Part shown: piece after piece, positions 1 to 9,635 of the stretch
Layout of the letters: each line of letters starts with the position of its first letter
Position numbering within the stretch: position 1 is the first letter of the stretch
Assembly: GCA_031841125.1 (NCBI GenBank)
Contig: CM063110.1
Span: 34,611,214-34,675,213 of the forward strand
Direction: 5' to 3'
DNA length: 64,000 bases
Origin: Acanthococcus lagerstroemiae
Lineage: Eukaryota; Arthropoda; Insecta; Hemiptera; Eriococcidae
The notes under the pieces: model-generated
Told to the model about the DNA's origin: nothing
Seen by the model: only the letters and a program-made list of their open reading frames with translations
The model's database searches: none
Program-made: the position numbers and the translations under genes

Positions 1-91
1 ATTGTAAAATGCATCACGAATTCCGATTCCGGGATCAAAATTGCTAATCATTCCCCGGATGAACAACGAAAAACAAATAGCCAAACAATAA
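1..91. repeat. Partial unit of a local tandem repeat left of the LINE
   Basis: This stretch resembles the sequences that start near 4729 and 4914: a GTAAAATxCAT-type start, then an ATTCCGGGxTC-type core, then a C-rich piece and an AAATAGcCAAA-type end. If the LINE at 105-4609 and one target duplication are removed, the three copies line up as consecutive units of roughly 185-210 bp. The LINE therefore seems to have landed inside a short tandem array. A related fragment lies near 38195-38290. Confidence 0.45.
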
Positions 92-104
92 CTTATTTAT
101 ATTT
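92..104. other. Target-site duplication, 3' side of LINE copy 1
   Basis: CTTATTTATATTT occurs here and identically at 4610-4622. The two 13-bp copies exactly flank 105-4609, which fixes both ends of the retrotransposon insertion. Confidence 0.85.
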
Positions 105-481
105 CAATTGTGGGGGGACGTATGGCGATGCACGCATGCCAAAGTGGCCCCTATGACACCGCACCCCCGGCCACAGGAACTACCCTTTCGAGCATCGCGT
201 CAGTGACCGGAAGGACGCCTTGGGGCCGGGCCCGAGCCCCCATTTCTACGTGCCGGAACGGTGCGCGCGTCCTACCAGGGCCACCATGGGGTTCCCTACT
301 GACCGAGGTCCGCACTCCCAGAGCGCTCGCCTGGAAATTTCAGGTCCCCCACGGCCGGACGCGCTGCCTCTCGTCACTCACCCCTCACCTCCTCGTCTTG
401 GTCCGTGTGTCGACGCAGGCAGGTGGTGGCGACGGGTGAGCCCTGCCGGTGGGTCCGCAGTGCAGCTGCAGCAGCTCTTCT

Positions 482-3400
482 CTAGGATGGTACAGAGTTC
501 ACCTCCTGATCGATGGTGTGGGCCGAGCTTGGTGAATCGCCGGCCCTCTGTCTCGACCACTCCGTCTCCATCTTCTTCTTCATGATGGCCGAGACAAAGG
601 CCGACACCCGGTTCCAGCTGCTTCCGTTCTTCATCATTTCCGGAACCAGGGTGTCCGGCGCGAGACGGCTGATCACGCCGACGTTGTCGTCCTCCTCTTC
701 ATCGTCGCCGCCGGGATCGATCGCTGTTGTGGCCGTCCCGCGCCTCTCCTGCTCCCAGGCCTCACACTCGAACAGGGTGTGCCAAGGTGTGTCCTCCGCC
801 CCTCGATCACAGTGCGCGCACACGGGGCTTGGCGCTATCGACATCCGATATAGGTACGTGCCGAAACACCCGTGGCCGCTCAGTACTTGGGTAAGGTGGA
901 AGTTAAGCGCTCCGTGCGTTCTTCCTACCCATCTGTCGAGGTCGCGTATCAGCGCTCGGGTCCACTCGCCCTTGGTCGAATGGGCGAGCGCGTCCTTCCA
1001 CTTCCGAAGCGTGTCCTGCTGGATGACTCGCTTGACCCGAAGTGCCTCCCGTTTCGTCTTCGCTTTCTTCTTCGCACCGTATACCGCCGCCATTTCGCCG
1101 ACCTTGAGTTCGATCGGCGGTATACGCGCTAACACGCCTACTGCATCCGAAGAAACAGTGCGGTACGCACTGACATACCTTACCGCGGCTTTTCGCTGGA
1201 TCTTCTCCATCTCCGCTCTCCTGTATGGTATATCGATGGCGTCGGCGAATACTGGCGCCCCGTATAGGAGGACCGACATGATGACGTTGACATACATCAT
1301 ACGTCGTTGCTCTCTCGGCCCCCCTAGGTTCGACATCAGACGGAACAGCTGGCCGGCTACTCGATCCGCCTTCTCAGCTGCCCGTCGGAAGTGCTCTCGG
1401 AAATGCAACTTCCCGTCGAACCACAGCCCCAGGCACTTCAGGGCTGTACAGAGCCCAATCTCCACACCTTTCAGGACAAAGGTGGGTGGGCTGTACTTGC
1501 GTCGCGTCGTAAACAGAACCGCTTTCTGTCTTCTGAACTGCTAAGCACAGCCCCGCCGACTCGATCCAGTGGGTCAGCATCTCCAACGCCTGGTTCACTC
1601 GTCGCGTGACCTCTGCTGTAGACTCCGCCTGGCACACCACCAGCGTGTCGTCGGCGTAACAGATCAGCTTTACGCCTGGTGGTAGTGCCAGCCTCAGCAT
1701 CCCGTTGAAGGCGACGTTCCACAGGGTAGGTCCGAGTACTGATCCCTGAGGAACGCCGCAGGTCATCTCCCGTGTGATTGGTCCGGCCGCCGACTCCATC
1801 TCTATCCGGCGACCGGAGAAGTAGCTCCTGATGATGCGCACGAGATAACCAGGTACCCGCGCCAACTCCAACGCCTCCATGATACGCGTATATGGAATGG
1901 AGTTGAACGCGTTCTTGATGTCGAAACTGACCGCCGCGCAGAACTGCCGCTCGCGGATCGCCTTCTTCGCCAGACTCTTCAACTTCAGCGCGGCGTCCGC
2001 TGTCGAGCGGCCAGTTCTGAATCCGTACTGACTGCTCGAGATCGTCTTCCGCCTTTGAAAATGCTCCTCCAGCCTATCCACGATGGTACGCTCAAACACC
2101 TTGCCGACGGTGTCGAGCAGGCAAATAGGCCGGTACGAGGACGGCTGGCCATCTGGCTTTCCTGGCTTCTTGATCAGTGCCAGCCGCGCCGTCTTCCATC
2201 TGCTAGGAAATGTCCCCTCCTGCAACGCACGATTGAATACATTGGTCAGGAGGGACGGGTCTGCTCGGTGGACTACTTCCCAGACGACGTTGGGAATCAT
2301 GTCCGGACCAGGCGCCTTCCTCTTCTTTGTCCTGATCCGGTCGATCGCGCTGTCCACTTCTCCTACACTAAGCAGAGGGATATCCTCTCGCACTTCGGCA
2401 GAGACTGCCGTTAGCGGGGGGCGCTGGGGGAACAGTTCTTGAACTACCTGTTGCAGCACCCCCGGCTCCATACGGTTCGTCACTGACGGCCCTCCGGCTT
2501 TCCGCATGACTACCTTGTACGGCTTGCCGAAGGGGTCGTCATCTGCTTCCTGACGCAACTCCTCCCAAGCTGCCTTCTTGCTTTGGCGTATGGCGAGCTT
2601 GAGAGTACGACGAGCCTGCTGGTATTGCTGCGAGACTGCTGTGGCCGCTTCGTCGTCTCTTCTTGTGCGTTAGTACCGACGACGAAGTCGGTTGCACTCC
2701 TTCCGCAGCTTGGCGATGTCCTCGGTCCACCAGTAGACGGGTTGTCTCTTGCGCGGTGGACCGACTCGGGGCATTGCGCTATCGCAGGCCGTGACCACTG
2801 TCTGGATGGCGTTCGCGGCCGCGGCCTCCGCGCTTTCCTCTTCTTCTGTTTCTCCTTCTGCCCGACACTCTCCCGTTCCCCAGGTGAGAGCCAGGAAGCT
2901 CGCCTCCAGTCGATCTGCATCGAGCTTCCTGATCGCCCATTGTCCCAGCTTCTTTGGAGCAGTGACCTCCTCGGTTCCTCGGTCCAGCTTGAAGGTAATA
3001 TACCGGTGGTCACTCCCTGACTCCTCATCCAGCACGGACCAGCCCTTGATCCAACGGGCCAGCCCGGCTGACACAAAGGTGACGTCTAAGACCGACCCCA
3101 CGCCCTGATGGAAACGGGTGGGAGTGCCGCCCGTGTTCATCGGAACAAGGTCGTGCCGGGCGGCAAGCTCCCCCAGAGCGTATCCTCGGGGGTCGGTCCG
3201 GCCGGCGTGCCACTCCTCTGATTTGGCGTTGAAGTCGCCGGCCACGATGACTCTCGTCGTCTTCCTCGCGATGCTCTCCTCCAGACAGGCGAGGTAGGCC
3301 TCGAACTCCTCCAGTCTCCTGTTTGGGGAGAAGTAGCAGCTGTATACGGTGATGTCGCCAACCTGTACAGCTACGTACCCCTCCCCTTCCTCTACCTCGC

Positions 3401-3668
3401 CCGGAGCTATCGGACAGTCAGGGCATACGCCAACGGCTGCCAGTCCCGTACGGTCTCTGTACCATCCTCGAACTTCGTCCAGCCTGTAGGGCTCGCTCGC
3501 TATCACCAGGTCAACCTGTCTCTCTCCCACCGTGCACCACAGGAGATCCTGGGCGACTGCACAGTGGTTCAGGTTGACCTGGAGGAGGGTGAGTGTCCTA
3601 TTCAGCGGCGTTGGATCGGCCGCCGCCAACTGCAGCCTTCTCCTTTTTGGGCGCTCACGTCCCGGCAT
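482..3668 (-). pseudogene. LINE ORF2 (endonuclease-reverse transcriptase), broken by one stop and one frameshift
   Basis: From 3668 the frame encodes an endonuclease/exonuclease/phosphatase domain (LLQVNLNHC start, GDFNAKS, then SDHRY near its end). At 2672-2670 a TAA interrupts the frame between the endonuclease and the RT linker; the same frame resumes directly after it. The reverse transcriptase runs from about 2560 to 1530 with [30 protein letters not shown] and the catalytic YADDTLVV. Near 1523-1528 one extra A in a short A run shifts the frame (KTE before it, AVLFTTRRKY expected after). The last part, 1522-482, carries LGLWFDGKL and a CxxC...HTLFEC zinc-binding motif typical of R1 relatives. 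With both lesions ignored the product would be about 1060 aa, normal for the family. Two clean lesions suggest a fairly recent insertion. Confidence 0.9.
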
Positions 3669-4567
3669 CCCTTGCCGCCCAGGACGTGCGCGGAGTCGCG
3701 CCCCTCCACCCGGCTACATAACGGGCACTTGGGGGGTTGCCGGCACTGCACGATCTTATGGCCGGTCCCCCCGCATCGGTAGCACACGTCGCCCATGCTG
3801 GCTGTTGATGCGCATCTGTTGGCGACGTGTCCTACTTCCAGGCACCGGTAACACCGGGTTACCTGTCTCGTCTTCTCAAGCGAGCGAACCCTACAATAGC
3901 TCCACCCAAGCGCTACCTTCCCGCACCCCAGCATATCAAGGGCCGCTTGGATCAGCAACTCGACCTTATACGCCAGGGTGCCGCGCGCCATCTCTCCTTG
4001 CCTGATGACGCGCGCCTGGGGTAGCGCTGCTATTATCTCTTCTAGCGTCACTGACTGCTCCACGTCAGTTAGGAGCAGGGTGATGCGGCGCTGCGGTCTT
4101 CGGATCTCCGCATCCGCGCCCAGCACTTCGGCGAGCTTGCTGGCAAAGTTCTCGACAGCTGGCTCCTCTCCCTGGAGCTCCAGCAGCATGTCACCGCCCT
4201 TGGTGTGCCGGGTCCTCGTCACTTGGACCCCGCACGCCTTTGGGTCAATTGCTGCCCGGGCCCTCCTGATTAAGACCGCGTACTCCACCTCCGCGCTCTT
4301 CCGCGCAATGATGACTGCGGCAGTACGCGGCCTTCTCTTCTTCAATATCTCCCACTTGCGGGCCTCCCGGCCTTTGGGCGGGGGTACGGGCCTGGGCGTG
4401 GCGGCTGACGTCTTCTTATCTTCCTGGGCTTTGGTGGTCCTTGGCTTCTTTCTACGGACCACCTCGGCCCATGTCGCAGCATCCGCGTCAGTACGCTCCC
4501 CCTCGGAGGCCGATTCGCTGCGGAGCAGTGTCTGTTCCTGCTCCTTGGCCTCCCTCAGCTGTTCCAT
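3602..4567 (-). CDS. LINE ORF1, gag-like zinc-knuckle protein, probably 5'-truncated
   Basis: The open frame is 321 aa from the first ATG. The N-terminal ~80 residues are charged, a central region follows, and about residues 235-305 hold three zinc knuckles: two of CX2CX4HX4C form (starting CYRCLEVGH and CYRCGGTGH) and a longer CPLC...H...C one. In R1-type LINEs such proteins bind the element RNA. The frame stays open for at least 14 codons upstream of this ATG to the insertion boundary at 4609, so the native start has likely been lost. Its 3' end overlaps ORF2 by 67 bp in another frame, a usual arrangement for this group. I see no internal stop. Confidence 0.85.
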   Translation of the reverse strand: MEQLREAKEQEQTLLRSESASEGERTDADAATWAEVVRRKKPRTTKAQEDKKTSAATPRPVPPPKGREARKWEILKKRRPRTAAVIIARKSAEVEYAVLIRRARAAIDPKACGVQVTRTRHTKGGDMLLELQGEEPAVENFASKLAEVLGADAEIRRPQRRITLLLTDVEQSVTLEEIIAALPQARVIRQGEMARGTLAYKVELLIQAALDMLGCGKVALGWSYCRVRSLEKTRQVTRCYRCLEVGHVANRCASTASMGDVCYRCGGTGHKIVQCRQPPKCPLCSRVEGRDSAHVLGGKGCRDVSAQKGEGCSWRRPIQRR

Positions 4568-4609
4568 TAGCTTTTGGATGTGTTCGCTGATGGGGGTGAG
4601 CGGCTGCGT

Positions 4610-4622
4610 CTTATTTATATTT
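4610..4622. other. Target-site duplication, 5' side of LINE copy 1
   Basis: This is the second copy of the 13-bp sequence at 92-104. Just to its right is a short TTTA microsatellite (about 4627-4646), which probably reflects the AT-rich target. Confidence 0.85.
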
Positions 4623-4724
4623 ACCTATTTATTTATTTATTTATTTTTTGTTTTAATCTCCAATATCAGACTTTCCATAAGACATTACTCGCGAACTTAT
4701 TTTCAACATACGTGTGCTTACTAG

Positions 4725-5060
4725 ACTGTAAAATTCATGGAGGATTTCAATTCCGGGGTCCGAATTTCTTTAACATTTTTCCCTAGGCGAGGAGTGAAAT
4801 AAAATAGATACCAAAAAAATCACTTTTATGTCAGACTTTTTCTTTCACCATCTCACCGTGAGTTCATCCTGAAAAACGGATTCGGGTGCTGAATTTTCGG
4901 AAAATATCAACTTGACTGTAAAAATTTATGGCGTGTTTCTACTTTTAGGTCAGAATTACTTTCAAGTCCCGCCCAAGGTAAATATACAGTGGGGAAAATA
5001 GCCAAAGTCACTTTTAGTTCGTTATTTAATTTTTATTTTATTTTCGTTTTTCCATCGTGA
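4725..5060. repeat. Two units of a ~185-bp tandem repeat
   Basis: Sequences starting GACTGTAAAA at 4729 and 4914 are diverged copies of each other, 185 bp apart, and resemble 1-91. Shared landmarks are the ACTGTAAAA start, an AATTxCTTT core and an AAATAG.....AAAAGTCACTTTTA-like end. No coding potential is seen. Confidence 0.5.
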
Positions 5061-5110
5061 AATTACAAAAATTATTATTATAACAAATTAAAATATTAAA
5101 ACCGACTTAC

Positions 5111-5350
5111 CATCTATGAGCCAAAATAAGTACTTAGCTAGGTATAGAAAGTGGCTCCTCTTCACTGGATACTGGATACAATTTCAAAGCCAGTTCCGTA
5201 GCTAGCTCTTCCACGTTTACACTAATGGTCGGTTGACAGTCCACCACCACGTTTCTACAACGACTCGTACCTACCCTCAACAGAGACTTCATTAGCGGAG
5301 ACATTATTACATTCATGAGGATGGAATATACCATGCTGAACAATTAAATC
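5111..5350 (-). other. Putative leader exon of a cathepsin gene left of the window (gene 0)
   Basis: On the minus strand this module ends at 5111 in ...TAGATG followed by GTAAGT, a good splice donor. Related modules with donors at the same place lie at 25451, 39961 and 51019, each upstream of a cathepsin B-like gene. They share stretches such as GTCTCCGCTAATGAAG. No cathepsin first coding exon lies between here and position 1, so the gene it served is outside the window or lost. The short reading frames in it are not conserved between copies, so I treat it as non-coding. Confidence 0.4.
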
Positions 5351-6513
5351 CAACAATTGTTTCTATATAACTATAGTAAATGTACAATAATCTAGCCCAG
5401 GTAGGTGTTCAAAACCAAAAAAAGAACTGCAATTCTTTCCATCGACATAGTGCATATATTTCTGTTTCACAGAGTCCTTGAGCTACATACTTAATTCAGT
5501 GACACTAAAGCGCGATGAACTGATCAAAGTTTAAATTTCGACTCTTGCGATAAGGATAAATCGACAGAAATTTGTTGACTCTGCACCTATATAGATCTAC
5601 GGTCATCAATGTAGGATAAATTACTAAAAAGAGCCTTAGTGTCTGATTTCCTAAAGTTTAAAAATCAAGTAACTACCTACGTAAACTTGTCTTGTCCAGA
5701 TGCCAGGTAAATGTACACCCTGCATTTTTTGTAAAGAAAGTGCCATTTTCCAGATTTTTAATTAAGACAATAATAAAATTTTGGAAATTAATTTGGGCCT
5801 TAAAGGACTTTTTAGTTTTTGCTCAGTAACCTCACAAAACCATAAGAGTACTGCACTGTAAAAGTATAAATAGCAAAATTATGATTCTATATGTATTTTC
5901 AACAAGAAATTAATTGATGTTGAATAAGAAACTTCATTAGCGGAGACATTATTCGTATCATCATGGTACATGGACGGCAACTTTAGCGGGGCTCATAGGC
6001 TCTAGCACCTGATGCGTGAAGGTGTACGGGGAAGGTAAAGGTATCTCAAAAGACTCTGAGAGGGTAGGAGAAAGTCGAACCAAGTCGAGTACCACCTCAG
6101 AAAAATAAAGATTGCCACCTATGTCATTGTATACCACCTTATGGAAACCAACCTGTAATCCTATTATACGAGTACGCAGGCAGTTCTTAGAACCAACAAT
6201 AACTTTAATGCTTTTCATCGCGGCATTTTAATCGTACCTGATTATTTCCGATCTCTGTAGGTATTCCAATGACTAGGTACTATGTTTGTGGATATCAAAT
6301 GAAAAACAAACTAAGTAAGCCGATTCAAGTTCACATGTCGACACTTGCGGTAAGAATAATTTGACAAAAATTTTCACATTGTGCACCTGTGTAGATTTGT
6401 AAGCACAAAGATGGGATTGACTAAACTACTAGAAAATAGCTTCCTCACTGAAATTTTAACAGTACATTAACCTGAAGGTCACGTAGCCGGCTGACGAATT
6501 TTAGGATACATAG

Positions 6514-6716
6514 CCCGATTGACAATGAGGCCAATATTGTGAGTGCATTTGTGAACATCACTCAGTAATCACACTAATGCTGAACGATCACTTCACACAT
6601 ACTATCTTAAAATGATGAGATGTTGAAAACTCACAAAAAATGTGATTGGCCAAAAGTCTCAAAACGGTAGTGGTTTGTGATATGTTGGGTGAGTACTCTC
6701 CAAATTGTCAATCGGG
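6514..6716. mobile_element. MITE with CCCGATTGACAAT inverted ends
   Basis: The block starts CCCGATTGACAAT and ends ATTGTCAATCGGG, an exact 13-bp inverted repeat. The paralogous block at about 26540 has no such segment and reads through (TACACAGCGCAATTTCATCC), so it shows the empty site. I cannot fix the target duplication with confidence; AGC is one reading. No coding sequence is seen. Confidence 0.65.
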
Positions 6717-8224
6717 AGCATTTTCATTCCCGAGAGGTCTTCTGACCCGGACCCTTGTGGGCCTCTTCAAAAACCAAAGAGCAGGTTCATTTTTAATGTA
6801 AAAGGAACTCTTTAGGTAACATCTCTTTCGATTAGGTATCGATTCATATATTTAGATGGATGTTGAAAAAAAAAAAATTGAAAATTTCCTTCTCAGTCCT
6901 CGAAATTTATTTTCTTATAGCGGTTTCGAACTCGGTCGGGTCCATGAAGATGATGAATTTCACTCAGTCTTCAGGAAGTTGATTACTGTAGTGGCTTAGG
7001 ACTCGATTGAATTTTTTGAGATTTTGGACAAGGGCATACTGAAAGAGGGGGTCGGATGGGAGAAGTCTCCTCTCAAAAGCTTGGCAAATGGCTTCAGTTG
7101 GACAGTTGGAAAATTTGAGACTTTCTGAAACTTTTTTACTTGTTTGTAGGATTCAGTTCACTGAAATAACTTCACAGTTTTTTTTTGCAAGAGAACAAAC
7201 GGATTAGGAGACCTTCAAAAGTTCGACGATATTTGATTCCCCCCCCCCCCCAAGCAACTTTTCTTCATTACGCCCTGATTGTGAATCTCTCTTTTCTTGT
7301 TAGCTAGGTCTTCTTGTGGTAGTAGGGGAAATATAACATGCTGAACTTCTCATTACCCCTGAGCAGCGATCTCACTAACCTCTAATTCTGAAATTTGCAA
7401 CAAGAAGGTTCATGTTGAGGTTAGCTATATTAAGAGATAATTTTAATGCTAAGAACATTGGCGGACTTTGCAGGTGTGCTAAGCACCCCTACAAGACTAA
7501 TTTAGCTACCCCTGTCTGGTAGAAAAAGATTTAGCTCTCCACTACTGAAAAATTCAAGTGTTAAAAAAACAAAACACAATAATCTCATAAATGTTTACTA
7601 TTTCAATAACTGCCCAAATTTCAGCCCCTCGTGACAAGCTAAGACTATTATTCAAATGTAAGAATTTATAATTACGTTATTTTCTCATCAAGCTTTCAAA
7701 GGGGGAAGGCCACAAACTTCTGCAAAACAATACTTTTTCGTTCCACACTAAGTATACATATATTCTTGACTTTTTCATCGATAATGAGCTCTAGATGTAC
7801 GATGGAGGGGAGCTGAATGACCTAGTTCACTGGCATAGAATCAATTTTAGTGGCATTGTTGTCTCAGGATTACGAAATGCTTCTTGGAACGCTGTTTTTG
7901 AGACGAATGTTTGTATTCTACAAAGTACTGATTGACTCTCGAACCAGCTCAAACAACGTAATCTTTTCACCTACGAAAATTAAATCTTAGTTAATACCTA
8001 CTCTCCATATAATCATACCGATGGATTTGCAGATTCACAGCTGATGCCTGATGGACAAAAGACAAATATATTTCAAATATATACGATATGTACAAACACA
8101 ATTTATTTTATAAGCACACCAATTAAATCTTTTACAACATAAAAAGTGGGCATCTTCTTGCAACAATATTTTACACATATTTTTCAAAAACTAATTCGCC
8201 GTCCTACGGATCCTTCGTGTTCAA

Positions 8225-8433
8225 TTAGCCCTCGTAGGCACCAGAAGAGAAGGCTGTTTCAAATTTCAGATTTCCTTTAGTGTTTAGTCCTCGGACGATT
8301 TTGAAAGTACCTTTATCACCCCAAGTTCCACGAATTCGCGGCTAATCAATAAGGCGTACCATCTCCAACACCCCATCCAAGCACTCGAACTGCATGGCCA
8401 CCACCATACTTACCTATGACGTATTAATACACG
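8225..8433 (-). pseudogene. Dead copy of the cathepsin B-like last exon
   Basis: This stretch matches the last exon of gene 2 (28044-28258) and its 3' flank closely. It is disabled at least three ways. A TGA (8348-8346) replaces the Trp codon of the PYWLA motif. A TAA (8426-8424) replaces the Gln of VYQYV. A 5-bp deletion near 8324 shifts the frame before the NSW-WGD region. The splice acceptor region is also altered. The [12 protein letters not shown] active-site His segment is still readable. It came with block D1 and has no other exons of its own; homology ends in what was intron 6, near 8710. Confidence 0.85.
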
Positions 8434-8710
8434 CTTAAAACAAAATTAATAAATGGAAATAATATATCAACCAATACGAAAAATTAATCGAAATACCGGT
8501 TAGTGGCACCCTTAATAAGGTGGCAAAGGTACAATCACCAACGAGGGTTTGCCTAAAAAGTCTTCTCAGTACCCTCTTGACCAAAGAAATCGAAAACATT
8601 GTGCGTATGAATGAACTGCAACGTGGAAGGGGACCACAGCGAAATCATATTCGATGATCTGTTTTTGGATCGTCTGGCCTTTTTTCAGGCTCCCGCCAGA
8701 ATCGTGCGAG

Positions 8711-9635
8711 CTTTGATCATTAATATGATACCACTGATCAAACAACTACATAGTACTTAGGCGCGTTCCAGTATTGTTATCAGTATCATTGTAGCTATTT
8801 GTGGACAACGAGGAGGAATAATAATTGAAAATTTTGATAACATTTTAATTTTGAATGTGGAAAACGTGATGTTCTTGACGCCGTCGTATTCACCGTTCCA
8901 AATATAGCTAAAATCATGTACTCTCATCCCATTTTTATTTTTTTATGCTACTGTGTTGTTTAATAAAGGGATTGTCTTTCTTTTGTCTTTTTGGTTTTGG
9001 AACGAGATACTTTGAGCTTCTTCCGTAGACAAAGAATAAAATCAACGTACCAACTCTGAAGATTATCGAGGCTGCCGAATCAGGTTTCGACATGGATTCG
9101 ACCGGAAAGTAAAAATTGTGGTACCAGGAGCGGGGTAAGGATTAAAATTTTTGAAAATTACAATAGGCGTGTCAGTTATTAGAAATGTTCGAAGTCGCGA
9201 TTTCATCCCGCATATTATTTGGACTCTATGAGTAAAATTTAAGCACCTACGGTTAGGAAATGGGGTCAAAATAGATACCAAGGAATATAGAATATCAAAA
9301 AATACTGGGTTTTTATTCCATTATAGGGAGTCAGGCTTCACAGAACTGTGTAGAGAAAAGAATACGTAATCCTGAGACATTTTAATAATTCATGAAATCA
9401 TATCTTGAAGGGGGAGAAATTCGGGGGAAATATAATATCTAATGTGTGCCTAATCTGTATGTCTTGTGGGCACGATCAAAATATGCGTAAAAAAGTACAT
9501 ATATATGCGTACGATCTATTTTATGAGAGTAAACCCATTCATATATTATGAACAACTTAAAAAATATTAGATAGGTATATCGTCTTGCAACAATACCCTA
9601 CACGTGTCGTTAGAAAATTAAATGAATTCGCCGTT
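8711..9635. other. Spacer between the dead exon and gene 1
   Basis: I see no gene here. On the minus strand it includes the 3' untranslated region of gene 1. One AATAAA-type signal lies at 9317-9312, about 320 nt past the stop, and may be its polyadenylation signal. Confidence 0.4.

Larger units (their letters stand above)
105..4609 (-). mobile_element. R1-like non-LTR retrotransposon (LINE), copy 1
   Basis: The insertion is 4505 bp, on the minus strand, flanked by perfect 13-bp duplications. It has a gag-like ORF1 with zinc knuckles, overlapped in another frame by an ORF2 with an apurinic-type endonuclease, a reverse transcriptase and a C-terminal Cys/His motif. This is the organisation of R1-type LINEs. 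There is no poly(A) tail; the last ~50 nt (about 105-155) carry a motif that recurs at the 3' ends of copies at 14190-14241 and 19989-20040. ORF1 is open right up to the 5' junction, so the 5' end is probably truncated inside ORF1. The element is much GC-richer than its surroundings. One stop and one frameshift in ORF2 make this copy unable to encode its own polymerase. R1 elements proper sit in 28S rDNA; no rDNA is seen here. Confidence 0.9.
5111..8710. repeat. Duplicated intergenic block, copy D1
   Basis: Most of this block is a copy of 25451-28560. About 6720-8710 matches about 26560-28560 almost base for base by eye, through a CCCC run, the gene 3' end and part of the last intron. The match stops near 8710. 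Within it, 5930-6480 repeats the leader-module motifs a second time, so the block itself contains an internal tandem duplication. A 203-bp inverted-repeat element at 6514-6716 is present here and absent from the other copy. Confidence 0.75.

Noticed and set aside
110..1544. Long plus-strand frames across the LINE (for example 513-1544)
   Set aside because: They are antisense shadows of ORF2 in a GC-rich sequence. The minus strand carries the conserved endonuclease, RT and zinc-binding motifs.
3978..4724. Plus-strand frame of 248 codons
   Set aside because: It is antisense to the zinc-knuckle ORF1 and runs into the AT-rich flank. No domain is recognised.
5961..6218. An 85-codon minus-strand frame starting MKSIKVIVGSKNC
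   Set aside because: The paralogous copy near 26260 has an early stop in the same frame, so it is not conserved as coding. It was treated as part of the leader-type module.
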